Source: Bacteroidota bacterium (lineage in GTDB: Bacteria; Bacteroidota; Bacteroidia; Chitinophagales; LD1). Taken from it: DNA of 64,000 nucleotides. The notes below the pieces were generated by a model. The model was not told the origin of the DNA. It did not search any database and saw only the letters and a program-made list of their open reading frames with translations. Where the stretch lies: assembly GCA_018267385.1 (NCBI GenBank), contig JAFDYN010000005.1, forward strand, positions 1 to 64,000, given 5' to 3'. The position numbers were made by a program, and so were the translations under genes. Of this stretch, positions 43,786 through 52,682 are shown piece after piece (the first letter of the stretch is position 1; every line of letters starts with the position of its first letter).

Positions 43786-46700
43786 TTAATATTTCACTTT
43801 TACAAACTTTACGCCTTCAGCCAGCTTCTTGCCCTCAGACTGCAGGGATACAAGGTAAGAGCCTGGAGCCAGTGATGAGATATCTAGCGTGCGGTATCCG
43901 GCGCTGATGTCTGTGAGCTGATCCAGCACCAGGTTGCCCAGGATATCATATACCTTGATATTGATGTTGCCAGTGATATCCTCATTGACTGCATAGAAGA
44001 CATTGAGCTCTCCTGATGCAGGATTAGGATATACCTGTACTTGGTCTTTGGTCATGTCATTGACACGTGCTGTAGCGGGATCCATTTTGAATGATGGTGC
44101 CTGTGGTACGTAGAGTAGGCCAGTTTCCTTCCTGGCTATCAGGTATTGGCGGGCATAGTTGGCATAGTTGAATGGCTGGTCTGCATAGTACCTGAGCGCT
44201 TGCAGCTCACCGCTGGTGATAGACTCTATCGTACCTGTACCACTGGCCAGGCGCAGTCCTATCTGAGATGCCAGCTTGAGGCACCTCTCTCTGTCTGTCC
44301 TGGTATCAAAGGCCTGCAGGTCGGTAGCTGCTGCTGTCCAGTTGCTGGTCAGCATGTGCACGTAGTAGTTGAATTGGGCCTTGTCATAAGCGGACATAGT
44401 CTCATCTGTATTGGCTGCTGCTATAGCGGCATCAGCTTTAGCAGGGTTCTGCTGCATATTCTCCTTGTACTGTAGATAGTATGATATGCTGCCCGTCGGA
44501 TTGATATGGCGGGCAAAGGTGAGGGGTGTACAGGAGAGGTCTGCCGTATAGTTATGCTCCATAGGAGCAGAGCCAGGCAGTGTGAGTACCTGGTGGCCAC
44601 AAGAGGCGGTAGAGTATACCTGATCCTTGAGATTGCCCAGTTTATTTACGACACCGGATGTTGTATTGAGGTTATAATTCTGGAATACATTGATCACGCC
44701 TGAGCCTGCTACCACGTCTGTAGCGTTGGTATTGGACCAGAAGGTATTCATGCCAGGTATAGAGCTGGCAGAGACACCGAGGTTCAGGTTGGTATAGTTA
44801 TCGTTTTGTATACCGGTATTATAGTTGAAGAGGAAGTTATTTCTGATTGTAAATGCTGTCGCACTGGCTGATGCCGTAGTAGTGGTCAGTGCAATAGCCG
44901 TAAAGACAGAATTGTTGATACAGTTCGAGTTGATGGTCAGGGCAGACCGGTCATGGTTTTGTATCTCTATGCCTACCAGCTGGTCGGTGATACTATTGCA
45001 TGACAGATAAGAGTTGGCGCTGTTTGTTTCCACCAGGCCTAGTCCTGTATGCTCTATCGTATTATCCTGCACCTGGATATTGTTAGCCGCGCTGGCATAG
45101 ATGCCAAATGTGAAACCGCTGACATAGTTCTGGTCGGCCTCTATCGTATTGCTACCTTCCAGTGATATCGCCCTGTCGCCACCATTGCCATCTGTACTCA
45201 TATTATTCTTGATAGTATTGGAGAGGACATTGACACTGGATGAGTTTGACACCAGTATCTGACTGTGCACTGTCGTACCGCTATTGTATGACTCGATGTC
45301 ATTGTGCTGTATCAGGCTGGACTTACCGCTTGTACATGACTCCATCTCTATGGCATGATACATATCTGTGAAGTTGTTATCAGAAATATTTGCATCTGCA
45401 TTCAGAGACATAAATACGCCCACACTAGGAGTAGCATTCAGGAGAGAGTTATTGACAAAGGTATTCTGGCTGATATTGCCCTGCATGTCTACCCCCTCGA
45501 GCATGATGGCGTAGGTAGCCGCATTGCCATGCACAGCGCACTGGGTATAGTCCGGCAGTTGAGCATCTGTCACAAAGGTGTTTGACGATATAGGCAGTGT
45601 ATACGGTGTGGTAGCCAGCACGATCACCACGCCGGTATAACAGTTGTAAAATTCTGTAGAGGTCACCTTGGCCTGCGCTGTGCCTGCCAGCTTGAGCGCT
45701 ACGTCGGCATTCTTGATCACGCAGCTATTCACCATGTTGGTAGTAGCGGCAGCACTCAGGTCGATGCCAGACCATACGGAGAACATATTGCATGGGCGGA
45801 ATACGGAGTTATTAGCCCTCAGTGTAGCGCCGTTTGTAAGTATCAGGCCGGCATTGCAGCCGCTGAATACCAGGTCTACATTAGTGATATCGATGACCCC
45901 GCCGCTGAATGTGACCATGTGATCTACATAGTACTTGCCGTCCAGGACCACATTGCCGGTATAGTTATACTCCAGCCTCAGGTAGTTAGGATCAGCAGAT
46001 TCACTACAGCTACAGTTTATCCGAAATACGTCGATATCTCCGATCAGGTCCTTATTACCTGGTGTGGATCCATTAGGGCCTGTCGGGTTAAAAATATCCT
46101 GGTAGATACTGTTTATCTGTACGGGGTGCGGAGTACCATGAAAGGAGTCATTGCCCGCTATATCTATTCCGGCAAAGCCGTAGATATCCTCGCTCAGGTT
46201 CGTACCACCGTTGTAGTTGTACACTCCATAAGGTGACCTTTCCAGGGCATCTCCGGTGACCCACACTTTAGATTCGCATTGATCTTTATTGTGATTGGCA
46301 TCTACATAGCTGTAGCCGAAATCTATTCCGCCTGCGCTATTGCTATTGCGGAAGTGTGCTCCTGACGTAGGCTCCCAGCTAAAGTCACCTACATAGTACC
46401 TGTTTTTCTTTTTCCATATATCCGTAGCTGGGTCAAACTCATAGCGGAATGCCCGTGACCTGTGCGCCCACTGGTCTATAATGCCTGTATTCCTAGCCTC
46501 AAAGCCATTCATCGTACGCTCTGCTATGAGCATTTCGCGTCCGTTAGCAGATAGCTCGATATCAGCCACCGGGTCAGAAAATGTCTGGAGTGTACCATCT
46601 ACGGCCTCCAGGTGGGGGAGGGTGATGACCGGAGACAGATTCTGCTGCCAGTAATCCAGCGATCCGGCTACCGACCCGAAAAAGATGAAATCTCCTGTGA

Positions 46701-47517
46701 TAGGATCTATATCTACCTCATATATCTCATTATAGGTAGGGCCTCCATTTAGAAGGGTCCTGCTGTAGTCCTGATTCCACACGGCAAAGTACACCTTGCT
46801 ATTGCCATATGCGATGCCCCATAATTTCTCTCCGTTTTTAGCAAATACAGGAGTCGTAGACCCCCCATCTACAAACTGGCCGAAAGGGTCATACCTGCTC
46901 AGGATATTACCGGTGGCTGCATCGATGCGGTATATTTTACCGTCTTCCATGTCTGTGGCGAATAGCTGATTATGATCCTTGTCAAAACAGATATTGCCGA
47001 TTGATGTACCGCGGTTAAACATCTGGTTGTGCGTAGCATCTGCCAGAGCAGCACTGGTTTTGCTCACTACCAAGGGGCTATAGATACCGGTGCTGGCATC
47101 CAGCTTCCATATGAGCGGCACGTTATTGAGTGCGGCTGTAGTAGTATTGTAGTCTACAAAAGGATTGCACGCCGTATAGGCAGTATAGGATGCAGCCGCA
47201 GTTTTAGCTCCGTATATCTGAGTGGTAGCCACATATATTTTCTGATAGTCGGGCGAAGCGCTGTTCGTATTCAAGGCAGTGCCAAAGACCTGACCCAGGT
47301 GCTGGGACGTCCAGGTAGTCTGTGTTTGATAGTTTTGCCCCCAATGGTCTCCCAATGGCGCAGTAAGGGTATTAGAGACATCCCATACTTTTACCACCTG
47401 CTGGGTGATATCTGCCAAGGCAGAATTGGTAGTCACGGCACTACCATCTTTGATTTGCCCATAGACTGTGGCTGCTATGACTGATAGCATACACATCATC
47501 AATAGATTTTTCTTCAT
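43786..47517 (-). CDS. Parallel beta-helix surface protein with T9SS type A sorting domain
   Basis: Secreted protein of 1243 residues. The signal peptide is MKKNLLMMCMLSVIAATVYGQ. Residues 25-500 resemble a beta-propeller-like domain (ICFDKDHNQLFATDMEDGKIYRID, LWGIAYGNSKVYFAVWNQD). Residues 520-1000 are a right-handed parallel beta-helix with short repeating N-x-(F/I)-x-N-x turns, as in NosD/pectate-lyase folds. A helical linker follows, then the sorting domain (about 1160-1243; VYPNPASGELNVFYAV, VYDILGNLVLDQ, LAPGSYLVSL). It shares flanks but not coding sequence with the 1375-residue gene. The substrate of the helix is unknown. Confidence 0.9.
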   Translation of the reverse strand: MKKNLLMMCMLSVIAATVYGQIKDGSAVTTNSALADITQQVVKVWDVSNTLTAPLGDHWGQNYQTQTTWTSQHLGQVFGTALNTNSASPDYQKIYVATTQIYGAKTAAASYTAYTACNPFVDYNTTTAALNNVPLIWKLDASTGIYSPLVVSKTSAALADATHNQMFNRGTSIGNICFDKDHNQLFATDMEDGKIYRIDAATGNILSRYDPFGQFVDGGSTTPVFAKNGEKLWGIAYGNSKVYFAVWNQDYSRTLLNGGPTYNEIYEVDIDPITGDFIFFGSVAGSLDYWQQNLSPVITLPHLEAVDGTLQTFSDPVADIELSANGREMLIAERTMNGFEARNTGIIDQWAHRSRAFRYEFDPATDIWKKKNRYYVGDFSWEPTSGAHFRNSNSAGGIDFGYSYVDANHNKDQCESKVWVTGDALERSPYGVYNYNGGTNLSEDIYGFAGIDIAGNDSFHGTPHPVQINSIYQDIFNPTGPNGSTPGNKDLIGDIDVFRINCSCSESADPNYLRLEYNYTGNVVLDGKYYVDHMVTFSGGVIDITNVDLVFSGCNAGLILTNGATLRANNSVFRPCNMFSVWSGIDLSAAATTNMVNSCVIKNADVALKLAGTAQAKVTSTEFYNCYTGVVIVLATTPYTLPISSNTFVTDAQLPDYTQCAVHGNAATYAIMLEGVDMQGNISQNTFVNNSLLNATPSVGVFMSLNADANISDNNFTDMYHAIEMESCTSGKSSLIQHNDIESYNSGTTVHSQILVSNSSSVNVLSNTIKNNMSTDGNGGDRAISLEGSNTIEADQNYVSGFTFGIYASAANNIQVQDNTIEHTGLGLVETNSANSYLSCNSITDQLVGIEIQNHDRSALTINSNCINNSVFTAIALTTTTASASATAFTIRNNFLFNYNTGIQNDNYTNLNLGVSASSIPGMNTFWSNTNATDVVAGSGVINVFQNYNLNTTSGVVNKLGNLKDQVYSTASCGHQVLTLPGSAPMEHNYTADLSCTPLTFARHINPTGSISYYLQYKENMQQNPAKADAAIAAANTDETMSAYDKAQFNYYVHMLTSNWTAAATDLQAFDTRTDRERCLKLASQIGLRLASGTGTIESITSGELQALRYYADQPFNYANYARQYLIARKETGLLYVPQAPSFKMDPATARVNDMTKDQVQVYPNPASGELNVFYAVNEDITGNINIKVYDILGNLVLDQLTDISAGYRTLDISSLAPGSYLVSLQSEGKKLAEGVKFVKVKY

Positions 47518-47533
47518 GGTTATGTTTTGAATT

Positions 47534-47570
47534 TGCCTACTTTGTAAATAAGGGTGTTCGGCTTATTCCC
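47534..47570. repeat. Leader motif copy 2
   Basis: TGCCTACTTTGT, then GGGTGTTCGGC and ATTCCC, 16 bases upstream of the 1243-residue gene start. The relation to copy 1 continues upstream with CACGGCTTTGCAGCGTGTG (47603-47621) and TGGCCGTAGGCTTGGGG (47791-47807), in the same order. Confidence 0.85.
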
Positions 47571-47873
47571 TGCTATGCATCCCTCTGGCAGCACATGTCC
47601 AGCACGGCTTTGCAGCGTGTGTATAGCTGACAGATATACATATGTATCCCAGCCCCGTCATGAGGCCATATCAGATAATAATAAAGACTAGTAACACTAC
47701 TGCAGGGAGATCGCAGATGTCTAAGCGAGAAAGAGGAAAACTAGTATCCAGTGCGTCGGCGATCCGAGGGCAGACATGGTCAGATGACGCTGGCCGTAGG
47801 CTTGGGGAGTGTTGCGGGTTTCATAATCTAGTGCGTGGATTGATGTGTCATAGTGGTTCAATTTTTAGGTTGC

Positions 47874-47907
47874 TGCCTACTTTGTCTGCGGGTGTTCGGC
47901 GTTTCCC
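47874..47907. repeat. Leader motif copy 3, without a gene
   Basis: TGCCTACTTTGT, then GGGTGTTCGGC and TTTCCC, preceded by TTAGGTT as in copy 1 (43061). No open reading frame of any length starts next to it, in contrast to the other two copies. Confidence 0.8.
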
Positions 47908-48010
47908 ATATCCATAATTGTATTGTATGACCAAGGTCTGCTTTATAATTTAGTATAGGAAATATATTTTCTATTTTAACACATTAGACGTACAACAAAA
48001 CACTTGTATT

Positions 48011-48244
48011 GATTGTGACTCAAAAAAAAGCAGTAACACAAAAAAGCCTCTCCGGATGGAGAGGCTTCTGATATGATAGCTTATAGAGCTGCTGATTATG
48101 CTGCACGCTCTTCCAGCGCCTTGACCAGGCCGGCGATCTTGTTGCCAGCGCTGCCTTGCAGGCCGCTGATAACGTTCTTGGCTGGTGACTGGAGCAGGGC
48201 GATGATATCGCCGATGAGCTCGTTCTTGCTCTTGAGCGCTGCGA
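48011..48244. repeat. Direct repeat B: parental rplJ 3' end and terminator
   Basis: Parental copy of repeat A (43451-43668), same orientation. It includes the last 49 codons of rplJ, its terminator and about 30 bases beyond. It marks the right boundary of the proposed tandem duplication. Confidence 0.92.
48045..48066 (-). terminator. Terminator directly after rplJ
   Basis: A perfect 9-pair stem, AGCCTCTCC with GGAGAGGCT and a GGAT loop, is followed by TTTTTTGTG on the minus strand. It sits 29 bases after the rplJ stop and ends the ribosomal-protein transcript there. Confidence 0.93.
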
Positions 48245-48620
48245 GTACTGCGATCTGGTTGTCACCTACGAAGGTATCTCCGTCGATGTATGCACCCTTG
48301 AGTACCGGCTTGTCATTCTTCTCGCGGAATTCCTTGAGGATCTTGGCAGGTACTGCGCCCTCTGATGAGAACATCACACCTGTCACGCCGTGCAGCAGCG
48401 GGAATACTGAAGTATAGCCCGGACCTACCTGCTCCAGAGCCTTCTGGATGAGGGTGTTCTTTGCTACGCGGTATTCTACACCCTTGCTGAAGCAGAGGCG
48501 GCGGAATGCGTTGATCTTTTCTACTGTGAGAGAAGATGCATCGCAGATATAGAAGAAGTTTGTATTGCTGAATTTATCTTTAAGTTCGGCTATTTCCTGG
48601 TTTTTTTGAGCCTTATCCAT
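48096..48620 (-). CDS. rplJ: 50S ribosomal protein L10
   Basis: Stalk-base protein of 174 residues that anchors L7/L12 dimers on the large subunit. The opening (MDKAQKNQEIAELKDKFSNTNFFYICD) and the stretch NAFRRLCFSKGVEYRVAKNTLI fit L10. The C-terminal helix (residues 135-174, KNVISGLQGSAGNKIAGLVKALEERA) is the L7/L12-binding region. It starts 41 bases after rplA. Normally rplL follows, but here a terminator and an unrelated surface-protein gene follow. Its 3' end exists in a second, truncated copy at 43520-43668. Confidence 0.97.
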   Translation of the reverse strand: MDKAQKNQEIAELKDKFSNTNFFYICDASSLTVEKINAFRRLCFSKGVEYRVAKNTLIQKALEQVGPGYTSVFPLLHGVTGVMFSSEGAVPAKILKEFREKNDKPVLKGAYIDGDTFVGDNQIAVLAALKSKNELIGDIIALLQSPAKNVISGLQGSAGNKIAGLVKALEERAA

Positions 48621-48661
48621 TTTATATCGATTTAAAATGTTCTGAAAATTGGTTTAAGAAA

Positions 48662-49357
48662 TTAGAGGCCGGAGACGGTTTTGTAATCAACGTTGATACC
48701 CGGGCTCATAGTAGATGCGAGGGAGATACCCTTGAAGTATACCCCCTTGGCAGATGATGGCTTCATCTTAGAGATCACGCCGAGCAGCGATGCTGCGTTT
48801 TCCTCTATCTGCTGCGCAGAGAAAGATACACGGCCTACAGAGGCGTGTACGATACCAAACTTGTCTACCTTGAATGCGATCTTACCTTTCTTTACCTCTT
48901 CTACCGCTTTGCCTACTTCCGGAGATACGGTGCCAGACTTAGGGTTTGGCATCAGGTTGCGCGGGCCCAGTACCTTACCGAGCTTAGCGATCTTTGCCAT
49001 TACGTTTGGCGTAGCGATCACTACCTCGAAATCCATCCAGCCGCCTTCGATCTTCTGTACAAACTCCTCCAGACCTACGAAGTCAGCACCAGCCTTCTTG
49101 GCTTCGTCTTCCTTGTCAGGTGTGGTGAGTACGAGTACACGCTTGGTCTTGCCTGTACCGTGAGGGAGGGCCGCTGTACCGCGGATAGCCTGGTCAGCCT
49201 TCTTAGGGTCTACACCGAGCATGATGTGGAGGTCCACAGATGCGTCAAACTTGGTAGTGTTGACTTTCTTCACCAGGCCTGCAGCCTCAGTGAGCGAGTA
49301 GTTTTTGTCTTTGGAGACGAGGCCTGCTACTGCTTTCCTCTTTTTTGTGAGTTTCAT
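48662..49357 (-). CDS. rplA: 50S ribosomal protein L1
   Basis: 231 residues, normal length. L1 forms the mobile L1 stalk and releases E-site tRNA. Typical segments are [46 protein letters not shown] and [20 protein letters not shown]. In many bacteria L1 also represses its own operon by binding mRNA. It is separated from rplK by 142 bases that contain an inverted repeat, wider than usual for this pair. Confidence 0.98.
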   Translation of the reverse strand: MKLTKKRKAVAGLVSKDKNYSLTEAAGLVKKVNTTKFDASVDLHIMLGVDPKKADQAIRGTAALPHGTGKTKRVLVLTTPDKEDEAKKAGADFVGLEEFVQKIEGGWMDFEVVIATPNVMAKIAKLGKVLGPRNLMPNPKSGTVSPEVGKAVEEVKKGKIAFKVDKFGIVHASVGRVSFSAQQIEENAASLLGVISKMKPSSAKGVYFKGISLASTMSPGINVDYKTVSGL

Positions 49358-49413
49358 TGTGTTGTTGTTTTGTGGTCAAGCGGGCCAATGGAGCCCTCCC
49401 ACGGTGATATAAA

Positions 49414-49488
49414 AATTTGAAAATCTGAAGATGTGTTGGTTTGAAGGTGGATTCATTTTCAAATACTCAAATCAGCACATGTTCAAAT
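49414..49488. repeat. Inverted repeat in the rplK-rplA spacer
   Basis: ATTTGAAAAT (about 49415) is mirrored by ATTTTCAAAT (about 49455), and ATGTGTTGGTTTGA by TCAAATCAGCACAT further right. The text resembles the TTTGAAAAT-rich intergenic repeats common in Bacteroidota. It could also fold in the mRNA between rplK and rplA, so a regulatory role such as an L1 target is possible but unproven. Confidence 0.55.
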
Positions 49489-49499
49489 CAAAGACTTAC

Positions 49500-49943
49500 T
49501 TATTTCTCCCAAGGAGCCGGGCCATCGATGGTGAAGCCGGCGCTCTTGGCAGAACCAGCTACCATGCTCATGGCAGACTCTACGGTAAAGCAGTTGAGGT
49601 CAGGCATTTTCTCTTCAGCTATCTTGCGGATGATATCCCAGCTGATAGGGCCTACCTTCTTACGATTAGGCTCGGCAGAGCCAGCTTGCTTCTTGGTGAG
49701 CTCCATGATCAGCGCGTGAGCCGGAGGAGTCTTGATGACGAAGTCAAAAGACTTGTCAGTATATACAGTGATCACGCATGGCAGGATCTTGCCTTGCTTG
49801 TCCTGTGTACGAGCATTAAACTGCTTGCAAAACTCCATGATGTTCACACCCTTCGAGCCGAGTGCCGGACCGATAGGCGGAGCTGGATTTGCTTGTCCTC
49901 CCTTTACCTGGAGCTTGATGAACGTTTGTATTTCCTTAGCCAT
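49500..49943 (-). CDS. rplK: 50S ribosomal protein L11
   Basis: 147 residues, normal length. L11 binds the GTPase-associated region of 23S rRNA and is needed for stringent response sensing. Typical segments are [38 protein letters not shown] and [22 protein letters not shown] near the end. It is third in the secE-nusG-rplK-rplA-rplJ cluster. Confidence 0.98.
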   Translation of the reverse strand: MAKEIQTFIKLQVKGGQANPAPPIGPALGSKGVNIMEFCKQFNARTQDKQGKILPCVITVYTDKSFDFVIKTPPAHALIMELTKKQAGSAEPNRKKVGPISWDIIRKIAEEKMPDLNCFTVESAMSMVAGSAKSAGFTIDGPAPWEK

Positions 49944-50075
49944 TGTAGCTTATGTTATTTGTTGTTTATGAATAATGAAGAGATGTCTTGTCACTCAATC
50001 GGGAGGTCAGATACGGAAGCTGTGCCCTCTCTCCTTCCTGCTTTTCTATCTCTGTGTTTTACTCTGTTGTTTTGG

Positions 50076-50624
50076 TTATGCGATCTTCTCTACTTGTACG
50101 AAGTTGACCTCTACCGGTGTCTTACGGCCAAATATCTTGACAGTCACCTTGAGCTTCTTCTTCTCATTATTGATCTCCTCTATCGTACCCATGAAGTCAT
50201 TGAACGGTCCGTCTATGATCTTCACTTCCTCATTGATGATGAATGGCTCTGCCATGGTCTCACCGGAGTCGAGCATCTCATCTACAGTACCGAGCAGCTT
50301 CTTGACCTCAGAGTGGCGCAGCGCCTCAGGTGTCTTGCCACCGAGGAAGCCCAGATTGCCATGCACCTGGCGCAGCTGCTGGATGATCTCTGCAGACATC
50401 AGCTTCTCATCTACCTCCAGGTAGAGATAGCCAGGGAAGAGGTTCTTCTCCTTGATAGACTTTTTGCCATTCTTGATGGTATATACCTTCTCGGTAGGTA
50501 CCAGCACAGTAGATATGATATGGTCCAGTCCGCCACGGCTGATCTCGAGCATCAGGTGCTCACGGATCTTGCGCTCCTGACCGCTGATCACACGCATCAC
50601 ATACCACTTTCTTTCTTCTGCCAT
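50076..50624 (-). CDS. nusG: Transcription termination/antitermination factor NusG
   Basis: 182 residues. The NGN domain (about 1-110) has WYVMRVISGQERKIREHL, FPGYLYLEV and a HGNLGFLGG turn. The C-terminal KOW domain (about 125-182) contains VKIIDGPFNDFMGTIEEINNEKKKLKVTV. NusG binds RNA polymerase and couples it to Rho or the ribosome. The gene follows secE by 27 bases, the usual arrangement. Confidence 0.98.
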   Translation of the reverse strand: MAEERKWYVMRVISGQERKIREHLMLEISRGGLDHIISTVLVPTEKVYTIKNGKKSIKEKNLFPGYLYLEVDEKLMSAEIIQQLRQVHGNLGFLGGKTPEALRHSEVKKLLGTVDEMLDSGETMAEPFIINEEVKIIDGPFNDFMGTIEEINNEKKKLKVTVKIFGRKTPVEVNFVQVEKIA

Positions 50625-50651
50625 CTTCTTTATTATTTACGTGGCCCGGGA

Positions 50652-50864
50652 CTATTGTACCGGTGGTTTGCCATGGATCAGTGTATAAATAAACATCGAG
50701 CCATACTGGGATACGAGGTCCATGCCCAGTACGAGCAGCGCCATGATCACAGCGGCTACCAGTACTACTATAGCACTCTGCTGCAGCTCTGCCCATGTAG
50801 GCCATGACACTTTGTGTACCAGCTCATCATAAGCCTCCTCTACATACAATACAATCTTATTCAT
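50652..50864 (-). CDS. secE: Preprotein translocase subunit SecE
   Basis: Inner-membrane protein of 70 residues that clamps SecY. A short amphipathic start (MNKIVLYVEEAYDELVHKVSWPTWAELQ, with the conserved VSWPTW) precedes one membrane helix (SAIVVLVAAVIMALLVLGMDLV). The ATG at 50864 gives the family's usual single-helix form. A longer frame to 50948 would run into the tRNA-Trp gene and was rejected. A GGCGGACCGCC palindrome (50880-50890) sits in its leader. Confidence 0.95.
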   Translation of the reverse strand: MNKIVLYVEEAYDELVHKVSWPTWAELQQSAIVVLVAAVIMALLVLGMDLVSQYGSMFIYTLIHGKPPVQ

Positions 50865-50918
50865 CTTCCCAATTTTATTGGCGGACCGCCGGGGCGGACC
50901 GAGTGATTTTAAAAGGTG

Positions 50919-50989
50919 CACGGGAACAAGGATTCGAACCCTGATCAAAGGTTTTGGAGACCTCTATTCTACCATTGAACTATTCCCGT
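50919..50989 (-). tRNA. tRNA-Trp (CCA anticodon)
   Basis: 71 bases. The acceptor stem ACGGGAA pairs with TTCCCGT, with G as discriminator. The T arm contains GGTTCGAATCC. The anticodon stem GGT/ACC closes the loop CTCCAAA, so the anticodon is CCA. The 3' CCA is not encoded. Its position directly before secE is the common Bacteroidota arrangement, and the two may be transcribed together. Confidence 0.95.
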
Positions 50990-51153
50990 ATGTACTAGCG
51001 AAAAGGCAAACTCCTTTTCTCCCGTTCTGCTAAAACGGGACGCAAATATATGAATAAGCACTGATTTTCAAAATGGATAGCTGGTTTTAATTTCCCCGCA
51101 GGCACTACCTATCCACATTTATGCTACCGCATTGATTATGAATCCACTGCCTA

Positions 51154-51894
51154 TCAGAAGAATACTCCTGTGCGCAGTGTGAGTGCATGCCCATTGGTAG
51201 AATATTGCTTGCCTGCATAGTAATTATTGAGTTGGGTGCCTGGAAAGAATATCCCCTTGTATCCTAATGATGCTGTCCAGTTTACCTTTTTGCCCAGCGC
51301 TACTTTGATGCCTATGGATGGATTGACCATGCCACCGTCATCGTGCCCCGTCAGGCCAGAGTGATAGGTCTGATATTTTACATTGATGCCTATATAGCCG
51401 GCATTGATGTCCAGATATGGAGCTACGCGCTTTTTGGTAAAGGCTACACGCAGATTCCAATAGAAAGACCCGTAGATCAGACTCGGGCTGGATACATCTA
51501 CCCCCGCGCCCAGACCGGTAGCCACCAGTTTGCCGGCTTTGATACCGGCTACGAAATTGGCCGAGAAAAGCGCCCAGTTTTTAGTGATAGGATGATTCCT
51601 GGGAGTAGGATAGTCTGTGAGGCCTACCTCGAGAGCTGCATAGAAAGGTGCCTTTTTCAAAGGCGGTACCTTGGCCTTCGGCTCGCGCCGTATTTTGGCC
51701 ACTTCTGCCATCGTGTATGTATGCAGCTCGCGGTTTGCGTCCTGTATGCTGATGGAGACACCCGGTACAAACTCTATGATCAGACCACGTATAGCAGTGC
51801 CATCTTTGAGATAGACCACTTCATCCATATTGTTTTGAGCTATAGCGGAGAGTCCGATCACGAGCAGTGCGAGGAGCAGAAAGTAGCGTGTCAT
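51154..51894 (-). CDS. Outer-membrane beta-barrel-like protein of unknown function
   Basis: 246 residues with a clear signal peptide (MTRYFLLLALLVIGLSAIAQ). Residues 22-70 form a small domain (EVVYLKDGTAIRGLIIEFVPG, with a VAKIRREP end) often found before barrels in Bacteroidota proteins. The remainder alternates beta strands (APFYAALEVGLTD, APYLDINAGYIGINV, HALTLRTGVFF) and ends in phenylalanine, as outer-membrane barrels do. The role is unknown. It occupies the position upstream of tRNA-Trp where a tuf gene is often found. Confidence 0.75.
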   Translation of the reverse strand: MTRYFLLLALLVIGLSAIAQNNMDEVVYLKDGTAIRGLIIEFVPGVSISIQDANRELHTYTMAEVAKIRREPKAKVPPLKKAPFYAALEVGLTDYPTPRNHPITKNWALFSANFVAGIKAGKLVATGLGAGVDVSSPSLIYGSFYWNLRVAFTKKRVAPYLDINAGYIGINVKYQTYHSGLTGHDDGGMVNPSIGIKVALGKKVNWTASLGYKGIFFPGTQLNNYYAGKQYSTNGHALTLRTGVFF

Positions 51895-52042
51895 AGTCCA
51901 AATAGTAATAGTATGCCGGCAAAAGTATGAATTGTAGTCATTTTAGCAATAGCTAATGATCTATCAGGGAGTAAAAACCCGGTACGGCCCGGCTTGGCCA
52001 TTTACATTTACTGCTTACATTTACCATGCAAATACTCCCGGC

Positions 52043-52528
52043 ATGATATTGAGAAGGTTTAACGTACGTGTCTATGGCCTGCTGGTCAATGAGCACGACC
52101 AGATACTGGTGGCAGATGAGCTGATCAGGGGCAAATACACGACAAAGTTTCCCGGTGGCGGGCTGGAGCTGGGCGAGGGTCTGATAGATGGCCTGATACG
52201 CGAGTTTCAGGAGGAGTGCGGCGTGCAGGTAGTGGTAGAGGATCACTACTATACCACAGACTTCTTCGTCCCGTCAGACTTTGATGATGAGAGCCAGGTG
52301 ATCTCGGTGTACTATCGCTGCTCCTGCCCTGCCTGGCAGCAGATCAGGACCTCGCAGAAGAAGTTTGACTTTGTGGTAAAGCCGGGGCTGGATGCCGAGG
52401 CTTTCCGCTGGGTACCTATGGCAGACCTGGACCTGGAGACAGATGTCAATCTGCCTATAGACCGCGTAGTAGTAGACAAGCTGATAGAAGGGCATCACAA
52501 GGTGGGCTTTAGGGTACCGAATCAATGA
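52043..52528 (+). CDS. NUDIX hydrolase
   Basis: 161 residues from the ATG at 52043. An earlier start adds 29 residues without NUDIX similarity. The NUDIX box is GGGLELGEGLIDGLIREFQ followed by EECGVQV, a full G-x5-E-x7-RE-x2-EE-x-G match that binds Mg and cleaves nucleoside-diphosphate-linked substrates. The flanking fold is complete. The substrate is not predictable. Confidence 0.9.
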   Translation: MILRRFNVRVYGLLVNEHDQILVADELIRGKYTTKFPGGGLELGEGLIDGLIREFQEECGVQVVVEDHYYTTDFFVPSDFDDESQVISVYYRCSCPAWQQIRTSQKKFDFVVKPGLDAEAFRWVPMADLDLETDVNLPIDRVVVDKLIEGHHKVGFRVPNQ

Positions 52529-52583
52529 CCTCACCCATCTGCCTTCGGCATCTTCCCTCTCCGAGAGAGAGGGAGGAACCACG
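52526..52583. repeat. Intergenic repeat with CCCTCTCC palindrome
   Basis: TGACCTCACCCATC, then GCCTTCGGC, then CCCTCTCC..GAGAGGG, a sister of 4802-4870. The next repeat, TATTAAAGCCCCTTTGGGG, lies at 52645-52677 and belongs to the 5481-5572 family, so two repeat families are adjacent here. Confidence 0.6.
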
Positions 52584-52682
52584 CGGGCACATTGGGACCT
52601 ATTCTTAGATATTATCATTGAAAAAGAGAACCTAATTTTGTATTTGTATTAAAGCCCCTTTGGGGGTTTGGGGGCAAGAGTC

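Larger units (their letters stand above)
47518..48095. other. Intergenic region with two leader-motif copies and the rplJ terminator
   Basis: Contains leader motif copies at 47534-47570 and 47874-47907, the shared words at 47603-47621 and 47791-47807, an AT-rich stretch (47920-48010), and the rplJ terminator. No gene is supported. A start codon at 47850 (minus strand), 23 bases from the second motif, opens only eight codons. It could be the relic of a lost gene. Confidence 0.7.

Noticed and set aside
43451..48244. Composite transposon flanked by direct repeats A and B
   Set aside because: The repeats are gene fragments (rplJ), no transposase lies between them, and the comEA repeats on the other side fit tandem duplication better.
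49431..50807. 458-codon plus-strand frame
   Set aside because: It is antisense to rplK, nusG and secE, which are certain.
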